64,000 nucleotides of DNA. Source: Cardiocondyla obscurior (lineage: Eukaryota > Arthropoda > Insecta > Hymenoptera > Formicidae). Location of the stretch: contig NC_091872.1 of assembly GCF_019399895.1 (NCBI RefSeq), forward strand, positions 3,728,395 to 3,792,394. The letters are read 5' to 3'. Positions 1-11,600 of the stretch are shown here, one piece after another (positions within the stretch are counted from its first letter, which is position 1; every line of letters starts with the position of its first letter). The notes under the pieces were generated by a model, which saw only the letters and a list, made by a program, of their open reading frames with translations, did no database searches and was not told the DNA's origin. A program made the position numbers and the translations under genes.

Positions 1-2014
1 TCTGATACATCATTATTTTAAAAAATCTCTTTCTTCTTCTGCTTCTAAAGATTAGATTGACTGCAGATTTATTATTTGATTGTATGCAGAAATGTACAAG
101 ATTAACTCCTTAACTTTCTTTCGATAATGCGTTTTCTTGCACGGATATTTATCAACCGTTCCTTTATTTGTTTCTTACTTGTTTACTATGTTCCTTATTC
201 ACACCGTTCCACTAACATTACTCTCTAATATACTGATGGTGCAAGACCTCTATGGTGAATCTCACGCCCCCGCGCCAACAGATGCCCATTACTATTTACG
301 AGCAGAAACGGACCAACCGGTCGCAGCTTCGTTTGCATATTCCGCTTTATTAACCCATACGTATTGCGCTATAAATGACACGCGCTAAAAAATATGTAGT
401 GAAAATTTTATGATTTTCTCGTCTTCCATAACAATAATTATCACATGAAACATTATCCTGTAAATTTTCGTCCGTCTTATTATTCACTTTGCAGAATTTA
501 TAGACAATTTACTCACGAATAAAACTCCATATTATTAATTTCGAAATATACGTGCCTATAATATTTTAAATAAAAATTACTTTTCAAATCGAACCAATTT
601 ATTGACGTGAAAATTCCTTTCGATGTCTATAAAAGTCAGGGCGTCGATACGAAGAATTCGCGTCGGATGCCGCGAACCATTTTTCCCCGCGCTCGGTGTT
701 TCCCTAGAAAATAAGATCGGCGCACACACCGGGTTTCAAGATGCGACTCGTTTCGCGAGCACAGATCGATGTGATAAGAGTGGTCGATAACGGGTCTTCG
801 GCGAGTTGGCGTATTTACGTTTGCAGAAGCGATCGAGAGTACCTCCCGGTTATATGCCGATCCGCAGATCGTTCGATGGAAGATTATTCGGATCCTTGTT
901 TACGAGGCGCAACATCGGCGTACAGACGCGAGCAAATAATTTGATAAAAGGATGCGTGCCCCAAGTACAGATGTTAAAATACCGAGAAACAGCAGCCGTT
1001 AATCGCGAACAATCAGAAATCCGCACCCGCGCACAGCCAGCCTCTTACCAATTTAAAGTTCCGTTTATTAACCATTTATTGAATTTATTATTATTTTTTT
1101 TTATTCTACGTTTATACAAACGTGCATAAGACATGGAAGTATATTTCATTCCGCTTTACGCCGTTTAAAACGTTTCACGATTGTGCCAATATTCGCAAAG
1201 TTATATGGCGGCGCGGCTAAATATCATCTTTCTCGGCTCGTAGATCTTGTTTAGGAATAATAAAGAAGTCAACGGTAAAGTCGAGAGCATGGTAACGAAC
1301 GGTTCTCTCTCTTTCTCTCGCCTCTCGCTCAACTCGAATATTGATATTTACGGCCCTCTCTGATTATTTCCGATCGAGTCTTGGAAGCATTAGAGCATTA
1401 GTTACCGCGTGGCTGCTGGTCAGACATTACTTACGTCCACGTGGACATTTCTCATAGCAACCGGTCGAATATGCAACGGCAGTTACTACTTGCATTCCTC
1501 GCCGCCGAGCGGCTTACCCGTATGTGCACTTACTACTTTCTCGCACGAGCTCGGCGTAAAACGTTGACGTTTTAGAATCGCATAAACCATTACCGGCAAA
1601 ATGTTACGATCAATATGATCAATGAAATGAGCAATAAAGTCGAGAGACACTACAATGGATAAACTGAGAAAATAAGATACAAAAAGAAAATCAATCATAC
1701 TTCGCGACGTTTATCTTCGCACAGCTGCATTGTGACGTCGCGCATCTTAGTCGAGCGTATCGCCTGTCGGAGTACATGCCGTAAATTCTTTCCGGTTTCT
1801 ATCGCAACCTGCCATTATCTGATGTGACATTTCATGAAAATGTGACGGCGGCCGTTTGTTATTACGCGGCTATCCGTAAACATCGCGTCGTGCCGGCAGG
1901 TAATTATCGGTCTCACGGTGTATTATCGCAATTGTTATCCGATCTCGGGGTGAGCCCAAGAAGGTCAGAACTGTGTGGAAGACCTGCCCCAGGGAGGCCT
2001 ACAATCTATATTCA
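1..2014. other. Noncoding stretch, no supported gene
   Basis: Two overlapping frames are open at 741-1129, but there is no recognisable domain or convincing exon border. I see nothing else. Confidence 0.5.
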
Positions 2015-2133
2015 CCTTCTTGACTTTATTCGTCTCAAAAATATAATAAAAATAAATAAATAAATAAAACTAACAAGCTATTTTTTATTTATTTATTTTT
2101 ATTATATTTTTGAGACGAATAAAGTCAAGAAGG
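2015..2133. mobile_element. Small foldback element (perfect 50-bp inverted repeat)
   Basis: The left arm, starting CCTTCTTGACTTTATTCG at 2015, is repeated as its reverse complement ending at 2133. The match is perfect for about 50 bases, with a spacer of about 19 bases. The arms end in AT-rich (AAAT)n. No coding capacity and no clear target-site duplication are visible. It may be a short MITE or a hairpin made by an inverted duplication. Confidence 0.6.
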
Positions 2134-4119
2134 TTTATTATCACTTAATTAAAAAAAAAAAAACCCCCATCAAGTGGCATTAATGACAATGACACGTACC
2201 TAAGTACTAAAATATTCTTTTACAAAGAAATTAAATATAAAATAAAAAGCGAGATCGAAAGGACACAGAGAACATCCGCATTAACTGTTTCTAGAGAAAT
2301 TGTACATGCACGTAGCGTATCGGCTTTACAGCGCTAAATATAGCGAACGTTAATAAAGTACATCATCTAATTAGCTAACCGTCAATCATTTCCTTATCGA
2401 CATGCATTGTTGGCGTACACGGGACGTGTCGGCCTCCCGCTAGAGGAAGACGCATTCTGTCTTTGATTGCCCCCGCGTCCTCTCCCGAGCAAAGGCCCGC
2501 CGAGTTCACGTCATCGTGGCGTTCACCTCTACCGAGTGTTCTTTTCGCGACGTGTGCCGCGAAAGGACTGCGGCGAAGCTACGAGTTGAACGTAAGAGAA
2601 TTCCCGGCTCTCACGCGGTATACGCTTCTTAGATTTGCACGCGCACGAACATCGTATACCACGGCACGCGGTGTACAAGACGCGGATAATTTCTCCGCTA
2701 TAAATTCATCGCGAGAATAGGAAATGAACGGCTCTTCTCCACGGCGTGGAGTAGCGTCTCTATTCATTTGCCGGTTCAATGAGTTAGCGTCGGGAGACCT
2801 CCCCAGAATCGCCGGAGGTGCGTTAGGTTGTCGTATCTTTCAGGTGCACACGCGCAATCTCTGTTCCGCGCATAGTAATTATGATAATGTCGCGTGAGTC
2901 ACGATTACAGGGACGCGGCGGCGAAATTAATAACGGAGATTCACGATATATCCGAGGACATGTCAATTGGAGACAATCGCGACGGGCAGGAAGCAAGGTA
3001 AAACAGGTACTTGGATATAACGCTAGGTATCTTAAGAACGGGCGAGCACACACGCGAGCTAGCGATCAACGCGAACGAGCGGAGTTCATACTTCGCGTAG
3101 AACGGCCCCAGCGTGCGGTCACTTGTGCAGACACGGTCGCCCCAAGCCTCGTGATTACTTATTAAACAAATTCACGCACGTATAAACCAACGAGCGTGAA
3201 TATATCGGCGATGAGCCGCTAACAGCGGTGTTGCATGCGCGATAAGCGTAGAACTTTATTCCGAAGATACTGAAGTTACATAAATAACAGCTTTTAATAT
3301 TTTGCAGCAAACTCGAGCCTGCTATTCTAGACATAGGCAGACGAGATTCTATCGATATTCTAATATTCTCTAAAAGGCGATAAAAAAATTCTGATCGGGC
3401 GTATCTTCGAAATAATCTAAGATCTCTCGCAAAGCGTTGATATAAAATTTATATGTAAATCCGACTCGTATATATTCTAAATTCTTAGTTTATTATTTCG
3501 GTGTGTTTTATCAGATTTCAGTGCTCTTTTTCGAACAAGGTGCGCTCGCTGTTCATCACAGCTCCGTGCCGCAGTAGTGTCCAACACTCGCATCGTATAA
3601 ACGTATCTTAGCAGCAGTGGTCCCCCTTGCAACCGGGCACCTAATCGTAACCCCGAGGTACGATTCGAAGTAATCCCGATGCATGCGCCGGAAAGGCAGT
3701 GCCAGTATCTTCCGCGGATCGCGACGCAAACGAACGTTTATCGCGTGCCCGCGTGCGCCTTCGTGCATAATTCCGCGTACGAGAACCCCAATTATCCGGT
3801 ACTTGCGCCTCGCTTTGCTCGAGCGTCCTCGACAATGCATCAGACTAAGGGACTTTCCGGCGCTCTTTTTTTTCGTGCCTCGTCGAGGCCACCCGACAAA
3901 TATGCACGATATGCATTATTTTTACGCGATACACGCATACCCCTCGGCAAATTGCGTGGAATATCTCATGAGAAAGCTGCTTCTCAGCATAGAACGAGAT
4001 CGAATCAATATTTCTTTGCAAATCTTAACTTAAAGATACTAAAATCAAATTAAAAAAAATTAATAATAATAACTTGATTTGATCGCAAACAATATTATAA
4101 AAGTCGATGTTAATTAAAA
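2134..4119. other. Noncoding stretch, no supported gene
   Basis: CpG-rich sequence with short overlapping open frames on both strands, and a poly-A/C junction at about 2151-2167. No gene signal. Confidence 0.5.
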
Positions 4120-4191
4120 AATAAAATATATTATAAGCGGTACAAATTTATTATATATAATAAATTTGTACCGCTTATAATATATTTTATT
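4120..4191. repeat. 72-bp near-perfect palindrome
   Basis: Two 36-base arms meet without a spacer. Each holds the core AAGCGGTACAAATTTATTA or its complement, with AATAAAATATATTATA outside. Its right end touches the inverted-repeat copy that starts at 4191, so it may be part of the same repeat cluster. Confidence 0.65.
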
Positions 4192-4248
4192 ACTGTTAAA
4201 AAAAAACCTTAAATTTCATGCCCTATTAAAATATGAAAGTAAATTAAA
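4191..4248 (+). repeat. Left copy of a 58-bp inverted repeat pair
   Basis: This begins TACTGTTAAAAAAAAACC and contains TTAAATTTCATGCCCTATTA. An inverted, slightly diverged copy lies at 5718-5774. The outer end resembles the terminus of the MITE at 5777 (CACTGTTAG), which suggests a related terminal inverted repeat. Confidence 0.6.
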
Positions 4249-4429
4249 TTTAAAACATCAGTAATAAAACTAAACCTTAATGTACATTATAATAAAATTA
4301 ATTAAAGTATATAAATGTATTAAATTTTAATAAATACTTAATACGCAAATAATAAAAACAATTTTAAATTACAGTACATTAAATACATTTTAATGTACGT
4401 GTATATTAAATTTTAGTGTAATAAGTATA

Positions 4430-4776
4430 CAGGGTGTCTCAGCCCATGTGTAAAATCCTATACAGATAGGTAGGTCTTAGGAGATAAATAAAAGTTCTGT
4501 AACATTTTATAAAATTCTCAATTGTTATTGAGAAAAAATTAATTTGTCTAGCGCAAGAACGACAAGGAAGCTGCGGGCAAGTGAGCGCGACAGGCGATTG
4601 GCGCCGTCGCCTATCGCGCTCACTCACCTATAGCTTCCTTGTCCTCTTGCGCTAGACAAATTAATTTTTTTTTTAATAAGTATTGAGAATTTTTCAAAAC
4701 GTTAAAGAACTTTTTTTATTTATCTCCCTAAGACCTACCTATCTGTATAGGATTTTACACATTTAGAGATACCTGG
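4430..4776. mobile_element. Foldback MITE with CAGGGTGTCTCAGCC terminus
   Basis: The element folds almost completely on itself. Left-arm motifs (ATCCTATACAGATAGGTAGG, TTAATTTGTCTAGCGCAAG, GACAAGGAAGCT) recur in inverse order and orientation on the right. Even the GC-rich centre (GTGAGCGCGACAGGCGA against TCGCCTATCGCGCTCAC) pairs. The left end is CAGGGTGTCTCAGCC after TA; the right end has decayed to GAGATACCTGG. It has no coding capacity, and the ORF across it is only a by-product of the palindrome. A second copy of the left terminus is at 8643. Confidence 0.75.
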
Positions 4777-5717
4777 ATATTATTCGTTCAATAGTAATGG
4801 TTATATCTCGCAATTGATCTCAGCGTTTAACTTCCTTTCATGCTCTTTATTTCTACGAGTGTTCGCGTGCCACAAAAAGAAAGTATTTTATACGAACGTT
4901 ACTTTTGTCCGACAGCACGCGAGTTCTCGAAATGTATATATGCCCGTTTGAAAGCTTAAACGATCATTATATATTTTCCAAGGTAATTTAAGGCGAAGCG
5001 TGTTTCGTGACGGCGGGCACTAGAGGGTTAATCCTCGGTCAGGCTCCTTTCAGCTATCGTCCAGGGACTACCTTCTTCCTGCCGTGCGCTAATCGACGAC
5101 AGAGAGCAACAACTGCGCCAACTACGGGAATACAGTTAGATATCCGCGGATCCGACCAGCTGAGCCTCGCGGAAAGGAAGAGAAAAGGACAATGCGGGAC
5201 GGAGAGCGAAGAGAACGGCCGAGAGAATAGCGCGCTCGAGGCGGACTCGCGGTAGAGAAGAGAGAAACGGCCCTGCCGGGGAAGTATCTCGACGAAATAC
5301 GTAAATAGATGCACAGAATAGGCAGAAGATGCGGGGGCGTGTGAACCGAGTTTAACAGCCCTACGTGGTGGATGGGTGTGTCCGAGCTTCCGCATACTCC
5401 TTCGCGGTCACCGCGTGTTGTTATCTTCCGCAACGCGACGCGAAAAGCAACGCGAAGTCGCGTGTGCGGCGCGAGCGCACGCTTTCCCGCCGTTGTCTTA
5501 CGTGCGAGACAAAGGTGCGCGATAAAAGCGCAGTCGACCATCGCACTAAAAGTGCTTAAACACGGAGATTCACGTTACGCTCACATGAGCGTTATATTTT
5601 TTCGGCGCTCTAACATAGAATTCCGTTACGTCAAATAGATTCAAATTATTATTTTGTTGTATGTACCTACTTTTTTTTTTTTTTTTTTTTTTGAGCGAGG
5701 GAAATAAAATTTATATG
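4777..5717. other. Segment between the inverted repeat copies, no gene
   Basis: This segment has ordinary host-like composition and a purine-rich, CpG-rich stretch at about 5150-5290. Open frames of about 80-140 codons occur on both strands, but none shows a domain, a good start and splice border together, or transposase motifs. Confidence 0.5.
5671..5692 (+). repeat. Poly-T tract, 22 bases
   Basis: An uninterrupted T run lies just inside the right inverted-repeat copy. Confidence 0.9.
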
Positions 5718-5774
5718 TTTAATTTACTTTTATATCTTAATAGGGCATGAAATTTAAGGTTTTTTCTAATAGTG
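5718..5774 (-). repeat. Right copy of the 58-bp inverted repeat pair
   Basis: On the minus strand this begins CACTATTAGAAAAAACC and contains TTAAATTTCATGCCCTATTA, matching 4191-4248 in inverted orientation. Its outer end abuts a TA at 5775-5776, which is also the left flank of the next MITE. The two enclose 1.58 kb, a length typical for Tc1/mariner elements, but no transposase is visible inside. Confidence 0.6.
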
Positions 5775-5776
5775 TA

Positions 5777-6065
5777 CACTGTTAGAAATTTCTTATTAAT
5801 TTTTAATTAAAATGTAAAGGAAGCATGTGGTTAGGCCCGTTAATAAAATGTAATGAACACTGTATATGAGTATTCATTTACTGATGTCTTAAATTTCATA
5901 ATTTTTATTATAAAATTTAAGAAATCAGTAAATGAATTAATTATGAAAATTAAGACATCAGTAAATGAATATTTATATACAGTGTTCATTACATTTTATT
6001 TACAGGCCTAACCACATGCTTCCTTTACATTTTAATTAAAAATCAATAAGAAATTTCTAACAGTG
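5777..6065. mobile_element. Tc1/mariner-type MITE with 125-bp inverted arms
   Basis: This 289-bp element starts CACTGTTAGAAATTTCTTA and ends with the reverse complement. Arms of about 125 bp (5777-5901 and 5941-6065) share GGAAGCATGTGGTTAGGCC, AATGTAATGAACACTGTAT and CATTTACTGATGTCTTAA as inverted blocks. TA dinucleotides at 5775-5776 and 6066-6067 flank it, as expected for TA target duplication. There is no ORF. It presumably moved using a transposase encoded elsewhere. Confidence 0.85.
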
Positions 6066-6067
6066 TA

Positions 6068-8642
6068 GTGCGAGTTTATTATATTACTGTTACAGAAAAT
6101 AGAGATGCTTATCGGAGAATTAATCGCGAGTCGCATTTAAAACGAGGAGATATAATTCGCCGGATACGAACGCGTTTGTCGCGCGAATTGAAAATCGCGA
6201 TCTCTCATTCAGGACGAATTGGAGCGACGACTCGCGAAATAAAACCGAGAGAAATTGTGTCTCGCACGCTGGTAGACTTCATTAATAGTTGAGAATGAGC
6301 GTGTAAAGGTCGTTGCACAAGTAAATGCCAAGCGGCCGGTCAATGAATTCGAGTACCGTTTGTTTGTCGGATATCGTTTCCCGATATAGTCCCGCACGCT
6401 TTTCACCCGACTACGTCCATTAGTCATCGGGTGATGGCATCGAAGAGATGAATTTTAATGCTATGCTTATTTGAAGCGGGTGGTCTACGGATAAGGTGGC
6501 TCTTCAGTCTCGGGGATTGAATTTAGGATGAGGCACTCGTCTCGCGGCTAGAAATTCGGTCGGCTGTTTCGTCCCGTTGGATGAAACGCGGGATCATAGA
6601 CCAGGTCACGTAATCTCGATTTGTTGCCACGGATAAAGCCTTCATCGCACCGAGCTGACAACGCCGGGCGGCTTTGCGTTTCGTCTTCCAAGCTGCGCCG
6701 ACGTTTGTAGGAACGTCGTAGATGAATCGTTTCCGTTTAATTTGCTAGCATGATTAACGATAGAAAGCGCGATAGTAGCTGAACATGTATATTCCCGTGG
6801 ACATTGTAAATGCGTCTATTCCCCCCTGCGATGACCTTTGTGACGCTTACGATGCATTTGCGCGACCGTCGCGGGTGTAAAAACCGCCGGGTTTCCGGGA
6901 GGAACTGTTATTAATGATTAATTGTGGACGGCCGTGAAATTTATTTTCAATCCTATCGATAATTATTTGCGCGGAAAAATATCATAAGTCACTTCGGTTA
7001 ATTTCTTAACATGTGCTCTTTAACTCCCTATCAGTTATCATTTCGAGCTTTCCGAGTCTAGTTGTGCCTATTCTCCTGTTGAATTCTCGGTAAATTTAAC
7101 ACGGATTGCAATGCCTCGCGGGGGTCAATTGCGCGTCGTCAACCTTCGCGGGCGTCTACTTCCGCGGTGGTTTCCGGACGAAAATCGCGCTCGCCGAGCG
7201 CGAGAGCACTTTCATTGTCGTTAGAAAACTGCCTCTGATTGGCGACCACGGCGATCAGCGACTCGATCGCGCAGCCGATAATTCGTGCGAGAGTAAACGC
7301 GCGCTGCGCACAGGGAAGACGGCGATTTCTTCCAGAGCCTTTCGAAACCTGTAATTTAGCGCGTGCTGCCAAGTTCTCTACCACACCGGATGGGCCATAG
7401 GCGGTTAGGACCTTCGCTATCAACTCGTTTGATTAAATTTCCGGCCGTCGCTTTCGTTTTTACGGGTATTTCTCCACGCTGTCAATCCCGGCCGTCGCTT
7501 TCTCGCGTACGTTCGCGCTTCCGTCGTCGCGGCTTCTCGACACGGAGAATCGTCAAGAAGTTCGGGGGGGGGGACGAAGTCGCGGTGGCTAGTAAGACTC
7601 GAACCGTGGTAGCTAATAATGTCTTCATAGACCCGTTATGTTCTAAGATGAATAATTAAATGTAGGAGAAAATCACTTTCTCTGTTAAAACTCTCGTTGC
7701 ATCTCCTCCTCGAAAGTTTCTCGCGGCGTCGTTAGTGTCAGTTAAAATTTTTGTTCCTAGCCTTCAAAAATTTATCCCGGCTCTCGACGGAAGAGACTTT
7801 TAAAGTTGAATCTGAAGTGTACGATGATTTTTGCGCTTCCGAGCAAATAGTTTTAATCGCGGGGAATAATTACGTATCTGCATCGCTTTGAATTTTTTTT
7901 GTCACCGTGACTGTTGAAGCTCATTTTATCCTGCTTTTTTATTAATAATTTTTTGCCGACATTTACGCGATAAGTCGTTATCTGCGGTATTAGCCCGGCT
8001 TTCGTAACAAAAACAGCTAATGATTGTTGAAAATCAATTTATGTTTCTCGATAATCTCAACTAATTTGATTCTACGGGAAGATGATGGTACATAGCCGAG
8101 GCATCGGACGAACGCTGTTCATTTTTCACGCTGGGCGGTTTGAATAGCTTTCGCTGCCGAGGATGACAGCTCTTTTGAAATATTACGATGACGCGCTGCA
8201 CGGCATTGATGCGTTACTCCGTACGCACGAACAATGCGATAATGCTACATTTTCGTCTTTCCTAATAACAGCGTACAATAAAGTCCGATATTGCCAGACG
8301 GTGATTCTTTTACCGGGGAGATTCTTGCATTATCGACAAACTGTCAAGTCAGATAACATATGATCGTTTTTGAGTCGCGTTGAAAGATTCAAACACTTTA
8401 GTCAACATTACTATTTCTCAATTTCTTTGTGCCGTAAAATTTTCTGCGTGAGTTACTACACTAACATCATATTATCATTTGCTTCGCTACTTTTTTTTAG
8501 GTGAAAGGGACTTTTCTCGCGAGCTAACGTCACGTTACACATGTAATCTTCGTACGAGTGACATCATACAAGTGCACAATCGCGTCTTTATAAATGGAAA
8601 TTTATGACTTCCTATGTATTTGCGCAAGAAAAATTTAATATA
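6068..8642. other. Noncoding stretch, no supported gene
   Basis: Mixed CpG-rich and AT-rich sequence with a G9 run at 7564-7572. The frame at 8163-8363 opens with an ATG and a helical-looking peptide, but lacks a usable donor or a recognisable family. Confidence 0.45.
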
Positions 8643-8665
8643 CAGGGTGTCTCAGCCCATGTGTA
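8643..8665 (+). repeat. Solitary terminus of the 4430-type MITE
   Basis: CAGGGTGTCTCAGCCCATGT and the three bases after it are identical to 4430-4452 and are likewise preceded by TATA. The sequences then diverge, and I found no partner terminus downstream. It may be a truncated copy or the end of a different, longer member of the family. Confidence 0.6.
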
Positions 8666-11600
8666 CATTTGACAGATCCAATCTTTTATTCGTAATTTAG
8701 TTAAGACAATGAAATAAAAGTTTTATAACAACATTTTAAGTGTATAAAGTACTTATTTAGACGTAATATACGTACAATATGTTGTAATAGTATTAAAAAA
8801 AAGTAATAATTAGGATGCTTATTAATTTTTATTCAATTCCGTTTTATTTTCATATCTCTTGAGCTCTTACGCAATTCGTTAATTCGAAAAAAATATTTAT
8901 TTCTTATATTTTATCGTTTTTTTTTACTTTGTAAAATATATTTATACGTCGTGACTAATCTTTCGAGTAATTTCTGCAAAGTTTATCGTACGAAGTTTTT
9001 GGAATTATTTTTTTTACGTGCTTTATCAAAGTTTTGTATCGTAAAAAAATAATTTAAGTTGAACCTGTACAAACATATCTCAGTGTTCGCCACGTCGAAA
9101 TCTCGATATCGCTCTCTGTCTTTCTTAACTGAGTCGACAAAACGTGATCACGTACAATCGTACCCAACCAGATACGTCGATCCGAAGCCGGTAATCGGAT
9201 TAAGCGCAGGTGTGTCGTTCAGGTAGCCGTACACGATACTGTAGATACCAGCCAGATAGATTTGTTCTCATCTGCATATTCCTCCGCTAGCATATTAAAC
9301 AGATCCTGTCACCATTTATAAACTCGATTGTCGCAATAAAATAAGGAAACGTGTCACGTATTCGCATCGCGAGAAAAATAATCTATTTTTACTTGCTCTA
9401 AATTGAAATCGTTAATTGAAATCACGGGCGGCTGGGCCATGTGCGTCGATTAATCCAATAGACTTTATAATATTCTTATTAAAAAATAAAAAGATAAAAT
9501 CAACAAAATGTGCCATGCGAAAACGGTTTTGATACTTTTTCTTTTAAGGCGAGGTTTTACATGTTTACGTCATATGAACCTAGGACTTTATGAAGAAAAT
9601 TTTTCTTTTTTCTTTTACTGCGCGATACATACCGGCTTACAGCATAGACAATTTAACGGTCGCAATCTGTAAATAATTTCCTTAGTTTTCAGTTTTATTC
9701 TCAACAATCAAATTTAAGACCGATAATACGGACACGAGCGCGACGAGCGAATCGACTTGGCGCGTATCTCGGATAATACTCGGAACGTGGAATGCAGGAA
9801 ACGTGGCGCGATCTCCGAATCTCGTCTAATAAATTCGCGGCTATCTATGTGGCTCGCGATAAATTGCCGGCGTCGTTACAGAGTCACCTCCGTCGCCGGC
9901 GGACAAGCAGTCGTGGCGATTAAGATGCGATCGGGAACGCGCGTTAATTAGACGAGAATGCACGTGACACGCGGGTGACGGGGCATGATTGTGCCCACGG
10001 TGCTCGATTATGGTGGAGGCACGGTGATCTTATTGGCGTACACCCACGTGCAGAGACAAGTCCACCGGCTTCGGCCCATCCCGTGACGTTCGTTCTCTTC
10101 CTTTCACGCGCGCCGGTCCATTACGCGCGCGTTCCTCACGCGCGTCGTCGCGGCGGTGCACGCGCGTAGGCGTACGCGCATTATTCACGTGCGTGCAACT
10201 ACGGAATTCGTCGGACACGCTGTCGACCGCGGCGAATCGTGCACGCGAGAATTAAACGTCATAGGTCGGTGGCTTCAGACGACGCTGTTAGAACGTTGCT
10301 CGGGCTAATTTCTCGTGCCGCTAAACGGCGAGTGCATTTACGGAATGCGTTTATTTATCACGAAAATGTTGATACGTAGATTGTTGCGCGATTTGCTATC
10401 ATTTGAACAGGTTATTATTTAGAAATTGCGCGAGCGGTTTTTACTTTGCCTTTGATCGAAAATCTGAAAAAGAATACTGGGTTTTTCCTAGACGCGCGAA
10501 ACCGTCAGACGTGTAAAATATCGGGGTGTGAACGCGCCTTGGGTGGCGCGCGATGGTGGAGCGATAAATGTCGTGTTTCCGTTGTCTCGGGTATCGAACC
10601 ACCCTCGAGGGAATCGTGAAAAAGAGCTAGAAACATACGGGAAGACTTTTCTTCTTGTTCCGGGGCGGGCGGCTCGCGTGGAATCGCAGGAGGTGAGAGA
10701 CTTCGCCTGCTTAGCATAACGGAGCGGCACGGCGGCGCGACACGGAGTACCCGGCACACCCACCTCGAGATCCTGGGTGGCAGGTCGTCGGTAATAACCC
10801 GGCCATAGGTAGACCACCGCGAGAGCGCAATCCGCGCTTAATGGCGGCAGTCGCAGTGAGATATCGCGATACCAGTTCGCCTTGCACTCGCGGTACATGA
10901 CGACGACGACGAGGACGATGATCGCGGTTAGCGACGCGTCTACACGCACTGTCGCGCCGTCGAGACGAGGAGAGCGGAGAAAGGACGGCGAACAGAGACC
11001 GGCGCGACCGCGGGTTTATGCGTTTCAGTTCAGCATGAGCGTGTCATATTCGTTTCTTCGGCACGGACGAGACCGATCTGGCATTGTCTCTAATGCAACA
11101 ACGTTTAACGATGTACTTACAACGTTGTACTTACCCGTGTGTAAAATGCGAAAGAAATGTCTTCGTTTCTTTATTGAATTTAAATTGTTCATCGCGGTCT
11201 GTTTCTTTAATCCGATTTCATTCGATGAGAATTAAATGACGATATAGTCTACGAATTTGTGGTCACATATTTTTTTTTTTTCTTTTTTAGTTGATCTTTG
11301 TCAATTAAAATTGTTTGATCGATTTATAGTAATATGATACGCTATCTTGGAAGATTTGTGAGACTTGCACGAGACACAAAACTCGTGTGTGACTCGAATG
11401 CGAGCACTATGATCTTTAGGGTCGTACCCATGCCAGCCACGTTCGCCAACGTTTACTCATGCCTGTATGCAGAACGAGAAAAGAATAATCATGCGCACGT
11501 ATTAGGATCCACGAATAAAAATTTTATTTGCATTCACGGTCGTATGAAAGTGGATGTAATTTTTCTTTAAGAATGTGTGCGACACTCTGCACATTTTTTT

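Noticed and set aside
8163..8363. 66-codon ATG frame with a helical-looking peptide (MTALLKYYDDALHGID…)
   Set aside because: No usable GT donor in the right phase and no family recognised. Short frames of this size are common here.
10488..10949. 153-codon minus-strand frame with a hydrophobic start and a GAG|GTGGGT donor-like site
   Set aside because: The listed start is GTG, not ATG. The first real ATG lies after most of the hydrophobic run, so there is no signal peptide, and no family is recognisable.
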